From JAFGPL01 sp963781805 (GTDB lineage: Bacteria; Bacteroidota; Bacteroidia; Bacteroidales; UBA10428), in assembly GCA_963781805.1 (NCBI GenBank), contig CAWAHF010000004.1:930001-994000 (forward strand): a stretch of 64,000 nucleotides of DNA, given 5' to 3'. A program made the position numbers and the translations under genes. This document shows positions 35,788-45,108 of the stretch, one piece after another. Numbering within the stretch: position 1 is the first letter of the stretch; each line of letters opens with the position of its first letter. The notes under the pieces are model-generated. The model had not been told where the DNA came from. It was given only the letters and a program-made list of their open reading frames with translations, and did not search any database.

Positions 35788-38700
35788 ATGAAAAAAAATA
35801 TAAATCTAAAAACGTTTATCGCAAGCTTGTTTTTTATTGCTATTGTTGTATCCATCATTTTTATTTTCGAAAAAAAAGAATTCTATGAATCGGAAGCAGA
35901 AGAACATGAATTTGATCAGCCTGAGAAGTTTTCCGAATATTTCAAAAAAATCAGCACACCTTTCGGTAGTCAGTCCTCCGGGTACAAGATGAATTACAGA
36001 TTGGAAGAACTGAAGAAAGCAAAGGACAGAAACCATTTGTTAAAAAGCACACAAGAGATATATCCATGGGTTCAGAGAGGCCCTGGCAATGTTGGGGGCA
36101 GAACCCGAAGCATTCTCATAGATCCTGATGATAATACACACAATACATGGCTTACCGGCTCTGTAAGCGGAGGAATCTGGAAAACAACCGATGGAGGAGG
36201 CACCTGGCATGATTTATCACCCGATTTTCCAAACCTGTCTACAGTATGCCTGGCAATGGCTGCATCTAATCATAATATTATCTATGCCGGTACAGGAGAA
36301 GGTTATGGCGGATATGGAATGGTTGCAGGAGATGGAATTTTTAAAACTTCCAACAGAGGTAATTCCTGGAGTCAGTTATCTTCTACAACCAATAACAAGG
36401 ACTTTTTATATGTAAATGTTGTGATCGTTGATCCAACAGACGAAAATATTGTAATTGCAGGCACTAATACAGGAATTTTCAAAACAATTGATGGTGGAAC
36501 TTCATGGAACAAAGTGTATGAAAAATCTTATGCTATCCAGGATTTAATTGCTGATCCAAGAGATTTCAATACCCTTTATGCTGCAGCCAACAGCATGGGA
36601 GTGCTAAAATCGACCAATGCGGGGGATGACTGGCTTTTATCCAGCAATGGTATCGGCGATGGTTACAGGTTCAACCTCACCATATCTCCTGTCAATCCCG
36701 ACAAAATTTTTACAAGTGTTGAGGCAATTGTAAATGTTGCGGGTACTTTTACACGTCAGACACATGTATACGTTTCATCCAACAAGGGTGACACCTGGGC
36801 AAAATTTGTTTCTTCCCATAATTTTCTTGGTAACCAGGGATGGTTTGACAATATCATACGAGCTCATCCATTCGATGAAAATACAGTTTATATTGCTGGT
36901 GTTGATTTCGGAAGTATTGAATTTAAAAGCGGCACAAGTTCCAGCGATCCCCAGGTTATCAGGGTAGATACAGTCGGAACCGGGGGATTTATGAATTTTG
37001 TTAATTTCGGAGGCAGCTATTTAGGTGGAGGAATGTCAACCGGTGATGCAGAAGACGGAGTTGAATTGGTATCCAATGATTGGTCGTCGGTTGAAATACG
37101 GTTTGGTGAAGGAATCAAACAAAAAGCCCATCGGTTTACTGTGCCCGTTGGTGAAGGTTCGGGAGTGCCTCCTGAAGATTATACCTATATGGATTATGTT
37201 GATGTACCTTTTCAAGCCTGGGATACCGATAATAACAGACAGTTAATGATTTCATTCCGGGATCAGGAAAGAGATGGAAAATTTAACCTGATTCAAAGAG
37301 ATCCGGAAGACGAAATCTCCGGCAGGGAATACTTTTTTATTCATGCAGTAACATATAATCCAACCACTCCATCGGATAAAATTGCAAAGACAGGAGGCTA
37401 TACCTATAAACAACTATACTTTTTCTGGCCTACGCTTCCTGAAAAAAAAACATGGAATGCTGATTCCCTACCCAATTCTAAAATTGATATTCAATACGGC
37501 ACCTTTACACTCATCAATGAACAAAGTATTGTCACAGTGCTTGCTGACTATCAGAAAAACAACAACCTGCATGTAGATCATCACGATATTGTACCTATAA
37601 TTACCGATACACTGAATAAACAATTTACAATTCTTGAAGCAAATGACGGTGGACTTGGTATCTCATTAGATGAAGGAAAGACGTGGGAACAAATTAATAA
37701 AGGATACGTGACTACACAATTTTATGGGGTAGCCAAAAAACCCGGGGCTCAGGAGTATATCGGAGGAATGCAGGATAATGGTACCTGGCAATCACCTGTG
37801 AACGCTGTTGCTTCAAAATCATCTGATTATTCTGACCGGATTTCCGGAGACGGTTTTGAAGCCTTATGGCATCCCTTGTATCCTCATCGAATGTTGGGTT
37901 CCTCTTACAATAATTTATTTTATGTAAGCAATGATGGTGGTTTGACCTGGTCAAGAACCACGCAGGGCATTAATACCAATGACGGTCCTTTTATTTCCAG
38001 GTTATCGAATTCTCCCACAAATCCCGATCTTGTTTTTGGGGTAACTCTTAATGGAGTTCTGCGAAATAATAATTTTGGACTTGGCAAATTTCCCTGGGAA
38101 ACCGTCCCGTTGGATACAGGCTGGACAAACAGCATTTATGATGTGGATGCACTAAATGTGAAAGTCTCACTTGCAAACGATTCAGTGATTTGGGCAGGCG
38201 GCGGAATGTACTCCAAACCTGATCTTCATATTTTTCTGTCAAAAAACAGAGGAAATAGTTTTGATACAGTTTCAAATTACACCGATGTAAAAATGGGCTA
38301 TATCAGTGGAATGGCAACTCATCCATATGACCGGAAAACTGCCTATCTGTTATTTTCTTTTAAAGGTTTCCCGAAAATTTTACGAACAACCGATTATGGT
38401 AAAAGCTGGGAGGATATATCAGGTTTTGGTAAAAACAAAACAAGCAATAATGGTTTCCCTGATGTAATGGTCTATTCATTGCTCGTTATGCCTTACAATA
38501 CGGATATTATCTGGGCAGGAACCGAAATTGGAATCTTTGAATCCACCGACAATGGTGCTACCTGGCATTATGCCGATAACGGGCTCCCCGCCGTTTCGGT
38601 TTGGCAAATGTTTATTCAGGATAATAATGTAGTGGTGGCGACTCACGGGCGAGGTATCTGGTCACTCGATTTAAATCTTGTCAATACACCGGAAAATCCT

Positions 38701-38961
38701 GTGAATTCAAAGGATATACTGAAGATTTATCCGAATCCGAATAAAGGCATGTTTTATCTCGAACTTAATAACAATTTTACAGGAAATATTTCTGTAAGGA
38801 TATTCAATACCGATGGCAGGTTGATGCATTCGGTTCTTTATCAAAAAACCAATCCGATGTTGAAAAAGCAAATTTATGCCGAGAATCTTTTGCCCGGCAA
38901 CTATATTATAAATATTGGCTACGGAGATAAATCTGCCTCGGAAAGATTTGTGGTTAATTAA
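35788..38961 (+). CDS. Large Asp-box (BNR/sortilin-like) protein with T9SS sorting domain
   Basis: 1057 residues. The N-terminus has one hydrophobic segment (about 9-27), either an uncleaved anchor or a signal peptide. The body contains about ten Asp-box motifs of the type S/T-x-D/N-x-G-x-T/S-W, such as KTTDGGGTWHDL, KTIDGGTSWNKV, VSNDGGLTWSRT and ESTDNGATWHYA, which form beta-propellers like those of VPS10/sortilin and GH74 xyloglucanases. No catalytic pair can be assigned. The C-terminus (about 975-1057, ILKIYPNPNKGMFYLEL ... PGNYIINIGYG) is a T9SS type A sorting domain. It closes the second SusCD operon and probably acts on, or binds, its substrate at the surface. Confidence 0.8.
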   Translation: MKKNINLKTFIASLFFIAIVVSIIFIFEKKEFYESEAEEHEFDQPEKFSEYFKKISTPFGSQSSGYKMNYRLEELKKAKDRNHLLKSTQEIYPWVQRGPGNVGGRTRSILIDPDDNTHNTWLTGSVSGGIWKTTDGGGTWHDLSPDFPNLSTVCLAMAASNHNIIYAGTGEGYGGYGMVAGDGIFKTSNRGNSWSQLSSTTNNKDFLYVNVVIVDPTDENIVIAGTNTGIFKTIDGGTSWNKVYEKSYAIQDLIADPRDFNTLYAAANSMGVLKSTNAGDDWLLSSNGIGDGYRFNLTISPVNPDKIFTSVEAIVNVAGTFTRQTHVYVSSNKGDTWAKFVSSHNFLGNQGWFDNIIRAHPFDENTVYIAGVDFGSIEFKSGTSSSDPQVIRVDTVGTGGFMNFVNFGGSYLGGGMSTGDAEDGVELVSNDWSSVEIRFGEGIKQKAHRFTVPVGEGSGVPPEDYTYMDYVDVPFQAWDTDNNRQLMISFRDQERDGKFNLIQRDPEDEISGREYFFIHAVTYNPTTPSDKIAKTGGYTYKQLYFFWPTLPEKKTWNADSLPNSKIDIQYGTFTLINEQSIVTVLADYQKNNNLHVDHHDIVPIITDTLNKQFTILEANDGGLGISLDEGKTWEQINKGYVTTQFYGVAKKPGAQEYIGGMQDNGTWQSPVNAVASKSSDYSDRISGDGFEALWHPLYPHRMLGSSYNNLFYVSNDGGLTWSRTTQGINTNDGPFISRLSNSPTNPDLVFGVTLNGVLRNNNFGLGKFPWETVPLDTGWTNSIYDVDALNVKVSLANDSVIWAGGGMYSKPDLHIFLSKNRGNSFDTVSNYTDVKMGYISGMATHPYDRKTAYLLFSFKGFPKILRTTDYGKSWEDISGFGKNKTSNNGFPDVMVYSLLVMPYNTDIIWAGTEIGIFESTDNGATWHYADNGLPAVSVWQMFIQDNNVVVATHGRGIWSLDLNLVNTPENPVNSKDILKIYPNPNKGMFYLELNNNFTGNISVRIFNTDGRLMHSVLYQKTNPMLKKQIYAENLLPGNYIINIGYGDKSASERFVVN

Positions 38962-38984
38962 TCCTTTAAATCTACAAAAGCCCG

Positions 38985-39013
38985 AAAACCGGCATATCTA
39001 AAGCCGGTTTTTC
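38985..39013 (+). terminator. Terminator of second SusCD operon
   Basis: The 9-bp stem AAAACCGGC/GCCGGTTTT is followed by a T-rich tail, 24 bases after the stop codon. Confidence 0.8.
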
Positions 39014-39040
39014 TTTAATCCTACTTTTCCACATATTTGT

Positions 39041-39048
39041 TATATTTG
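39041..39048 (+). promoter_or_regulatory. Candidate -7 element of cysCDN operon
   Basis: TATATTTG matches TANNTTTG exactly, 31 bases before the chosen cysC start. No good -33 element is seen at 19-21 bases. Confidence 0.4.
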
Positions 39049-39078
39049 CACCTTGTTAATTTTTCGATTTTCTATTGC

Positions 39079-39690
39079 ATGCTACCAAACAAAACTGAGT
39101 ATTTACCGGGCATTGACTGGTCTGAGTTAAGACAGAAGAAAGAAAAACTCCTTGAACAACATTCAAAGGTTGTCTGGATGTGCGGATTGTCGGGTGCCGG
39201 AAAAAGTACCATTGCAAATGAGCTCGAAAAACAGCTTTTCGATCGGGGTTACCTTGCCCAGATTCTTGATGGTGACATACTCAGATCAGGTTTAAACAAA
39301 GATTTGGGATATTCTGAAAATGACAGAAATGAAAACCTTCGCCGAATTGCTGAATTGTCGAAATTGCTTCTAACATGCGGAATAATTTCAATAAATGCTT
39401 TTATAAGTCCTACGGAAGAGTCCCGTTCATTGGCTCGTGAAATCATCGGAAAAAATGATTTTATTGAGGTGTTTATCAATGCCCCGATAGAAGTTTGCGA
39501 AATACGCGATACCAAAGGTTTGTATGTTAAAGCCAGAAAAGGACTTATCAAAGACTTTACCGGTATAGATGCTCCTTTCAATCTCCCGCTAAATCCTGAT
39601 ATTGAAATAAATACCGATAAGTTGACCATTGATGAAAGTGTCAGCAAATTATTAAACTTTTTATTATCTCGAATTGAGTATAAAAACTAA
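39079..39690 (+). CDS. cysC: Adenylylsulfate (APS) kinase
   Basis: 203 residues from the ATG at 39079 (MLPNKTEYLPGIDW); the ATG at 39037 would extend into the promoter. The P-loop is GLSGAGKST (36-44); further APS kinase signatures are LDGDILRSGLNKDLGYSENDRNEN, FISPTEESR and VKARKGLIKDFTGIDAPF. It phosphorylates adenosine 5'-phosphosulfate to PAPS, in the cytoplasm. It is encoded 3 bases before cysD. No PAPS or sulfite reductase genes are nearby, so the product may serve sulfation or feed assimilation genes elsewhere. Confidence 0.95.
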   Translation: MLPNKTEYLPGIDWSELRQKKEKLLEQHSKVVWMCGLSGAGKSTIANELEKQLFDRGYLAQILDGDILRSGLNKDLGYSENDRNENLRRIAELSKLLLTCGIISINAFISPTEESRSLAREIIGKNDFIEVFINAPIEVCEIRDTKGLYVKARKGLIKDFTGIDAPFNLPLNPDIEINTDKLTIDESVSKLLNFLLSRIEYKN

Positions 39691-39693
39691 GAC

Positions 39694-40599
39694 ATGGAAA
39701 AATATAACATCAACCACCTGAGAGAACTTGAAGCCGAATCGATGTACGTGATTCGTGAAGTGGCTGCACAATTTGATCATCCCACACTCCTGTTTTCGGG
39801 TGGTAAGGATTCAATTGTCATGTATTACATAGCCCGAAAAGCATTCTGGCCGGCAAAAGTCCCTTTTCCTTTACTTCATATCGATACGGGTCATAACTTT
39901 CCTGAAACCCTTGAATTCCGGGACCGGTTGATGGAAAAAACAGGAGGTAAATGCATTGCACGGCTTGTACAGGATACAATTGATTGCGGTAAGGTTACCG
40001 AAGAAACCGGAATAAATGCAAGCCGCAATGTGTTACAGACTGTTACCTTGCTTGATGCTATAGATGAATTTAAATTCGATGCTGCTCTGGGTGGCGGTCG
40101 CAGAGATGAAGAAAAAGCAAGAGCCAAAGAACGTTTTTTCTCCCACAGGGACGAATTCGGTCAGTGGGACCCTAAAAACCAGCGTCCTGAGCTCTGGAAC
40201 ATATTCAATGGTAAAAAAAGAATGGGCGAACATTTCAGGGTATTTCCGCTAAGCAACTGGACTGAAATGGACGTATGGCAATATATTTATATGGAGGATG
40301 TTGAAATTCCCAATCTCTATTTCACTCATAAGCGGGAAGTTTTTCTCAGGGATGGTACCTGGTTGGCCACCGCACCGTTTTTGCCCATGAAAGAAACCGA
40401 GAAGCCTGAAGTGAAAGATGTAAGATGCCGTACCATTGGGGATATTACCTGTACAGGACTTACACTTTCGCGTGCCAATACTCTTGAAGATATTATAAAA
40501 GAGGTGGCTGTAACCCGAGTAACTGAAAGAGGTGGAAGGTATGATGATAAACGTTCCGACTCGGCTATGGAAGATAGAAAAAAAGAAGGATACTTTTAA
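39694..40599 (+). CDS. cysD: Sulfate adenylyltransferase subunit 2
   Basis: 301 residues, the usual length. It carries the PP-loop SGGKDS (35-40, LLFSGGKDSIVMYY), then LLHIDTGHNFPETLEFRDRL and GGGRRDEEKARAKERFFSHRDEFGQWDPKNQRPE, all hallmark CysD segments. With CysN it forms ATP sulfurylase, making APS from ATP and sulfate driven by GTP hydrolysis. It starts 3 bases after the cysC stop and is separated from cysN by a 106-base gap that holds a 7-base tandem repeat. Confidence 0.96.
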   Translation: MEKYNINHLRELEAESMYVIREVAAQFDHPTLLFSGGKDSIVMYYIARKAFWPAKVPFPLLHIDTGHNFPETLEFRDRLMEKTGGKCIARLVQDTIDCGKVTEETGINASRNVLQTVTLLDAIDEFKFDAALGGGRRDEEKARAKERFFSHRDEFGQWDPKNQRPELWNIFNGKKRMGEHFRVFPLSNWTEMDVWQYIYMEDVEIPNLYFTHKREVFLRDGTWLATAPFLPMKETEKPEVKDVRCRTIGDITCTGLTLSRANTLEDIIKEVAVTRVTERGGRYDDKRSDSAMEDRKKEGYF

Positions 40600-40632
40600 T
40601 TGGTCACTGGTTTCAAGTTTCAGGTTGTTAGT

Positions 40633-40677
40633 CTTGAAACTTGAAACTTGAAACTTGAAACTTGAAACTTGAAACTT
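40633..40677. repeat. 7-bp tandem repeat (cttgaaa) between cysD and cysN
   Basis: About six and a half copies of CTTGAAA in a row. The preceding TTTCAAGTTTCAGG (40610-40623) is complementary, so the transcript could fold into a hairpin with the array. The copy number is likely variable. Confidence 0.85.
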
Positions 40678-40705
40678 TATACTATATACTTGAAACTATT
40701 TTAAT

Positions 40706-41986
40706 ATGCAGGATTATAAAGACATACAAGCCGGATATCTGAATATGGAGCTGATGCGGTTCACAACTGCCGGAAGCGTGGATGATGGTAAAAGCACACT
40801 TATTGGCAGGTTACTATACGACAGCAAGGCCATATTTGAAGATCAGCTTGAAGCAATTGAGAAGGCAAGTATGAACAGAGGTGAAGAACATATAAATCTT
40901 TCTCTTCTTACGGATGGTTTGCGTGCAGAGCGTGAGCAGGGAATTACCATCGATGTTGCTTACCGGTATTTTGCTACACCCAAAAGAAAATTTATTATTG
41001 CAGACACTCCCGGTCATGTGCAGTACACACGAAATATGGTTACCGGCGCTTCTACAGCCAATGCAGCAATTACACTTATTGACGCCCGAAACGGGGTGTT
41101 GGAGCAAACCATCAGGCACGCATATATTGCTTCACTTTTGCAGATTCCACATCTCATCATTTGTGTAAACAAAATGGATCTGGTCGATTTCAGTGAGGAG
41201 GTATTTGAAAGAATCAGGCAGGATTTTGAAAATATTTCGAGCAAGCTGGATATCAAGGACATTCGATTTGTTCCAATCAGTGCATTAAAAGGCGATAATG
41301 TAGTGGACAGATCGGAGAATATGGACTGGTACGAAGGTCCTACCCTAATGTATCTTCTTGAGAATATTCATATCAGCAGTGACAGGAATTTTACAGATCC
41401 CAGGTTTCCGGTGCAATATGTCATCCGTCCCCAATCTGATGAATTTCACGATTATCGTGGCTATGCCGGCAGGGTTTCCGGAGGTATCTTCAAACCGGGC
41501 GATAATGTGACCATAATCCCATCAGGCCTCAATTCTGTCATCAAATCCATCGATACCATGAAGGGTAGCCTTGAAATGGCTTTCCCTCCCCAATCTGTTA
41601 CAATTACCCTTGAAGATGATATTGATATCAGCCGGGGAGATATGATTGTGAAAGAAAACAATCTGCCTCAGGTAAGCCAGGATATCACCCTGATGATATG
41701 TTGGCTGAATGAAAAGCCGATAAGAGTCGGAGGTAAATATAATCTGAAGCATACTTCAAAAGATGTGAAATGTATTATCAAAGAAATAAACTACAAGGTG
41801 AATATCAACAATCTTGAAAAAAATCACGAGGACAAAAACATCGGACTTAATGAGATTGCCCAGATTACGATTAGAACGACGCAACCTTTATGCTATGATT
41901 CGTATCGAAAAAATCGCACAACGGGCAGCTTGATATTGGTAGATGAAGGCACAAACGAAACCGTAGGTGCAGGAATGATCATTTAA
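40706..41986 (+). CDS. cysN: Sulfate adenylyltransferase subunit 1 (GTPase)
   Basis: 426 residues: elongation-factor-like GTPase. G1 is GSVDDGKST (23-31), G3 is DTPGHVQYTRNM and G4 is NKMDLVD; barrel domains follow with YAGRVSGGIFKPGD and a final RTTQPLCYDSYRKNRTTGSLILVD. It is the stand-alone CysN type without a fused APS kinase, which matches the separate cysC at 39079. It activates CysD for APS synthesis. It converges with the TonB receptor gene, 25 bases apart. Confidence 0.95.
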   Translation: MQDYKDIQAGYLNMELMRFTTAGSVDDGKSTLIGRLLYDSKAIFEDQLEAIEKASMNRGEEHINLSLLTDGLRAEREQGITIDVAYRYFATPKRKFIIADTPGHVQYTRNMVTGASTANAAITLIDARNGVLEQTIRHAYIASLLQIPHLIICVNKMDLVDFSEEVFERIRQDFENISSKLDIKDIRFVPISALKGDNVVDRSENMDWYEGPTLMYLLENIHISSDRNFTDPRFPVQYVIRPQSDEFHDYRGYAGRVSGGIFKPGDNVTIIPSGLNSVIKSIDTMKGSLEMAFPPQSVTITLEDDIDISRGDMIVKENNLPQVSQDITLMICWLNEKPIRVGGKYNLKHTSKDVKCIIKEINYKVNINNLEKNHEDKNIGLNEIAQITIRTTQPLCYDSYRKNRTTGSLILVDEGTNETVGAGMII

Positions 41987-42011
41987 TTTAGTGTTGGAAT
42001 TTGTCAGTCCC

Positions 42012-44357
42012 TTAAAAATGTATCCTGTACATGATATTTGGAATCATAAACAGCTGCTTATCATAATCTAAGTTGTCTGTGTATTTATTGTAATATTCCC
42101 AGGTTTTTCCCTGTGCACCTGTTACATTGCTAATATCCAGGATAAATTCATGCCCGGCTTTGGGTCTGTTTATGCGAAACATAACCGATAAATTCAACTG
42201 AAAAATATCATCCAGTCGGTTATCCCAGGCCCTGGAATAATCATATACGGTTTCACCCTCCTTTTTGGATTCTTCCAAATCGACAGGAATATATCGTCTG
42301 CCTCCGTTATAAAATACTTTTCCATTCAATCCCAATATTTTTTTGTTCTTACCATGACCTACATTAAATTCTTTTCCTGTAAGAAAATTAAAGGCAAAAT
42401 TTCCGTTATACTTTGTATTATGCAAGATACCGTCCTCTGCTTTATATTTCGAATCATAAATAGAGGAGGTGAATAAGAAATAAAATTTATTGGCAAAGAA
42501 CCTTTCGAGGGTAAGCTCTATGCCATAGTTATATCCTTTGCCTTTATTAATCAGCGCTTTATTTATATAGCCCTCATCACTGTTCAGGATGGTAAAGGAA
42601 CTTGTATCATTATTTTCAACCGGAACATTAAATAAATCCTGGTAATACAATTCTATTTTTGAATTTAAATTTTTACTGAATCTGTATTCATATCCCAGAA
42701 CATAGTGCTGCGCTTTTGATAATCCAAGATTTTTATTAGGTGTATAAGAATTGCCATCAGGATAATTTAAAATAGTATAATAGGTGACAATGCTTTCGGC
42801 CTGGCTATGCAAACCGTAACCAGCATGAACCGTTTGTTTGGGATCGATTTGCCAGGTCAGCCCTATCCTGGGTTCCAGACTGAACTCCCCATTCACTGAA
42901 AAATATATCCCATGAAATCCGCTTACCAGGGTTAATTGATCATTCATCCGATATTTCCAGCTTACATAACTTTGCAGGATATCAGCACTTTTGTTCATAT
43001 TAATGCTGTATATCCAACGATTCAAATCTTCATCCAGATAATGCTCGTTGAGGTTATAAAAATGACGTGTAAATTTGACACCGGCTATTACCCTATGTCT
43101 TGAATTAAATTTCGTGCTGAACATGATAGCTGAACGCAGGCTCGATTTTTCCCAGTCGCCTTCTCCATTAAATTGCATTATATCCAGTGAATCTGGCTGA
43201 TCATAACTGTAACTACTGCCATTGCCTGAAGCAGACAGAGTGATTTTCATAAAATTATTCTGATTAAATGCAAGGGTGTGATTCAATGCAATAACGCCCA
43301 GCTTTGCACCATAGTCTCCCTGTTCCACTAACTTGCCTTCATTGTCTTCCTCGCTGGTTAAAATATGACTGATGCCTCCCAAACCAAAAATTGAAAAAGT
43401 TCCGAATTTACCGGCGGGCAGCATGAATTTAAATGCAGCATCCTGATATTTTGGTACTCCGTCAAAATCGACGATTCCGGCATCATCGAGCATTGCCAGA
43501 GAGGAATACCTGTAGTTTACCAGGTATGAACCGCTGTATTTATGATTAAAAGGTCCTTCAAGGGTAATATCGGTTCCAAGAACTCCCACTCCTATCGAAT
43601 ATTCGCGTTTTTCATTATTGCCGGATCGCATATGAATATCAAATACGCCTGAAAGTACATCTCCGTATTCGGGGGCAAATGCGCCGGTATAAAAATCGGA
43701 ATTCGAAAGCAATTCACTGTTCAATGCATTGATTGGGCCTCCGGTTGCGCCTTCATCGGCAAAATGGTTTGGATTAGGGATTTCAATGCCATCCATACGC
43801 CAGAGTATTCCTTTGGGCGAATTCCCCCGGACGATTATATCATTATTGCCGTTAGGATCGCTTGATACACCTGCATAGGCGGATACCATTCGCGAAGGAT
43901 CCTGAAATGAGCCAGCATAACGGTTGGTTTCTTCCACCGAAAAGGATCTGGAACTTATCAAAGCCATTTCGTTCAGCACTTCCCCTTTATTTCGAGTGGC
44001 AGTCACAACCACCTCATCCATTTTCAACACCGATTCTCTCATTTCCAATTCCAACACCACCTCTTTACCAGAGTTCACTATGATATTAGGGATATATTTA
44101 TCTTCATAGCCGATATATTTAATCACAAGGTCAATACGGCCAACCGGTATATTCTCCAGGCGAAAGTTTCCATCAGCATTAGATACAGTTCCTTTTACAG
44201 GATTTGTGCCAACAATAAGAACATTTGCCCCAATCAAAGGATATTTACCATCTTCATCTCTCAGGGTTCCTCTCACTGTCTGGGTGATTTCCTGGGCTTG
44301 CAGGTTAGTACTTATAAAAATGATTCCCGTAATTAAAGTTAAAATTTTCTGTTTCAT
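42012..44357 (-). CDS. TonB-dependent receptor with carboxypeptidase-regulatory domain
   Basis: 781 residues. Signal peptide (about 1-22, ending at LQAQ), carboxypeptidase-regulatory domain (about 27-110, VRGTLRDEDGKYPLIGANVLIV), then MDEVVVTATRNKGEVLNE, the TonB box and plug (SRMVSAYAGVSSDPNGNNDIIVRGNSPKGILWRMDGIEIPNPNHF) and a barrel ending in NIMYRIHF. It lacks the SusC-specific length and has no SusD partner, so it is a simple TonB-dependent receptor; the ligand is unknown. It is divergent from the lipoprotein at 45109 only through a 750-base gap and is probably transcribed alone. Confidence 0.9.
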   Translation of the reverse strand: MKQKILTLITGIIFISTNLQAQEITQTVRGTLRDEDGKYPLIGANVLIVGTNPVKGTVSNADGNFRLENIPVGRIDLVIKYIGYEDKYIPNIIVNSGKEVVLELEMRESVLKMDEVVVTATRNKGEVLNEMALISSRSFSVEETNRYAGSFQDPSRMVSAYAGVSSDPNGNNDIIVRGNSPKGILWRMDGIEIPNPNHFADEGATGGPINALNSELLSNSDFYTGAFAPEYGDVLSGVFDIHMRSGNNEKREYSIGVGVLGTDITLEGPFNHKYSGSYLVNYRYSSLAMLDDAGIVDFDGVPKYQDAAFKFMLPAGKFGTFSIFGLGGISHILTSEEDNEGKLVEQGDYGAKLGVIALNHTLAFNQNNFMKITLSASGNGSSYSYDQPDSLDIMQFNGEGDWEKSSLRSAIMFSTKFNSRHRVIAGVKFTRHFYNLNEHYLDEDLNRWIYSINMNKSADILQSYVSWKYRMNDQLTLVSGFHGIYFSVNGEFSLEPRIGLTWQIDPKQTVHAGYGLHSQAESIVTYYTILNYPDGNSYTPNKNLGLSKAQHYVLGYEYRFSKNLNSKIELYYQDLFNVPVENNDTSSFTILNSDEGYINKALINKGKGYNYGIELTLERFFANKFYFLFTSSIYDSKYKAEDGILHNTKYNGNFAFNFLTGKEFNVGHGKNKKILGLNGKVFYNGGRRYIPVDLEESKKEGETVYDYSRAWDNRLDDIFQLNLSVMFRINRPKAGHEFILDISNVTGAQGKTWEYYNKYTDNLDYDKQLFMIPNIMYRIHF

Positions 44358-45030
44358 ATTACATATTCATTTTCAGGTGTAAGCAATATTTTTCCATCCG
44401 ACTGAAATTAAAAATCTGTCGTTCTTAGTATCAATAACATTTTTATTGAGACTCTTTTCCGCTTGTGCTCAGGTCTTTAATTAAATTGCACCATAAATCG
44501 GACCTGCCAATTGATACATGCTTTGTATCAACCATTCAACAGTTAAAGAGGTGCAGGCTCTATTTCTCAGATCCAAAATTCACCAGGTTTTAATCCTGCA
44601 TATTTCTGAAAAGAATGACAAAAGTATTTCAGGAAGGTTGCATGTGAAATTCGGAAATTGATGTAATTATCTTATATAAAATGCTTTAAATTAACAGAAA
44701 CGGGATTAAAAAAAATATCTTTCAGATTATTTATAATAACATTAAGTATTTCAATTTGAAAAATAATACTGTTTTTATATTTCTTCTGGCAAGTGAGCTA
44801 CCCCGCCACGAGTGGACTGGGTATCAAACAGGAATTTATACGATTTCGCTGCAAGCAGCGGAGAACCAAGTTTATGAGCTCAGCAAAGCTAATTTAACTC
44901 ATTTATCCCGATACGCTCCCGACTTTCAGTGCGGGACAGGTTGCGTTATCGGGATTATTACTCGCCAAAGCTCATGAAATTGTTCCCTTCAGTCATGAGA
45001 TAGTTCGTTCAACTTACAAATTTCACGAAC
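44358..45030. other. Non-coding gap with a candidate dispersed repeat
   Basis: No convincing gene. A 73-codon reading frame on the plus strand (44756-44977) has no family features and no ribosome-binding context. Bases 44797-44982 are more GC-rich than their flanks and contain a partial palindrome, TCCCGATACGC (44906-44916) against GCGTTATCGGGA (44943-44954), typical of an intergenic repeat. The first 300 bases next to the receptor gene presumably carry its promoter. Confidence 0.4.
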
Positions 45031-45063
45031 AAAAAAAGACGACCTTAAAAATTAAGATCGTCC
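45031..45063 (-). terminator. Terminator of the 45109 lipoprotein gene
   Basis: On the minus strand, GACGATCTTAA pairs with TTAAGGTCGTC (one mismatch) and is followed by seven T. It lies 45 bases past the stop codon. Confidence 0.8.
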
Positions 45064-45108
45064 TTACCCCAACCTATGAACCCAAAATCCTATATCATAT
45101 CTTAAGGA

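Noticed and set aside
44756..44977. 73-codon plus-strand frame in the receptor-lipoprotein gap
   Set aside because: Lies in the palindromic repeat island; no domain and no good ribosome-binding context.
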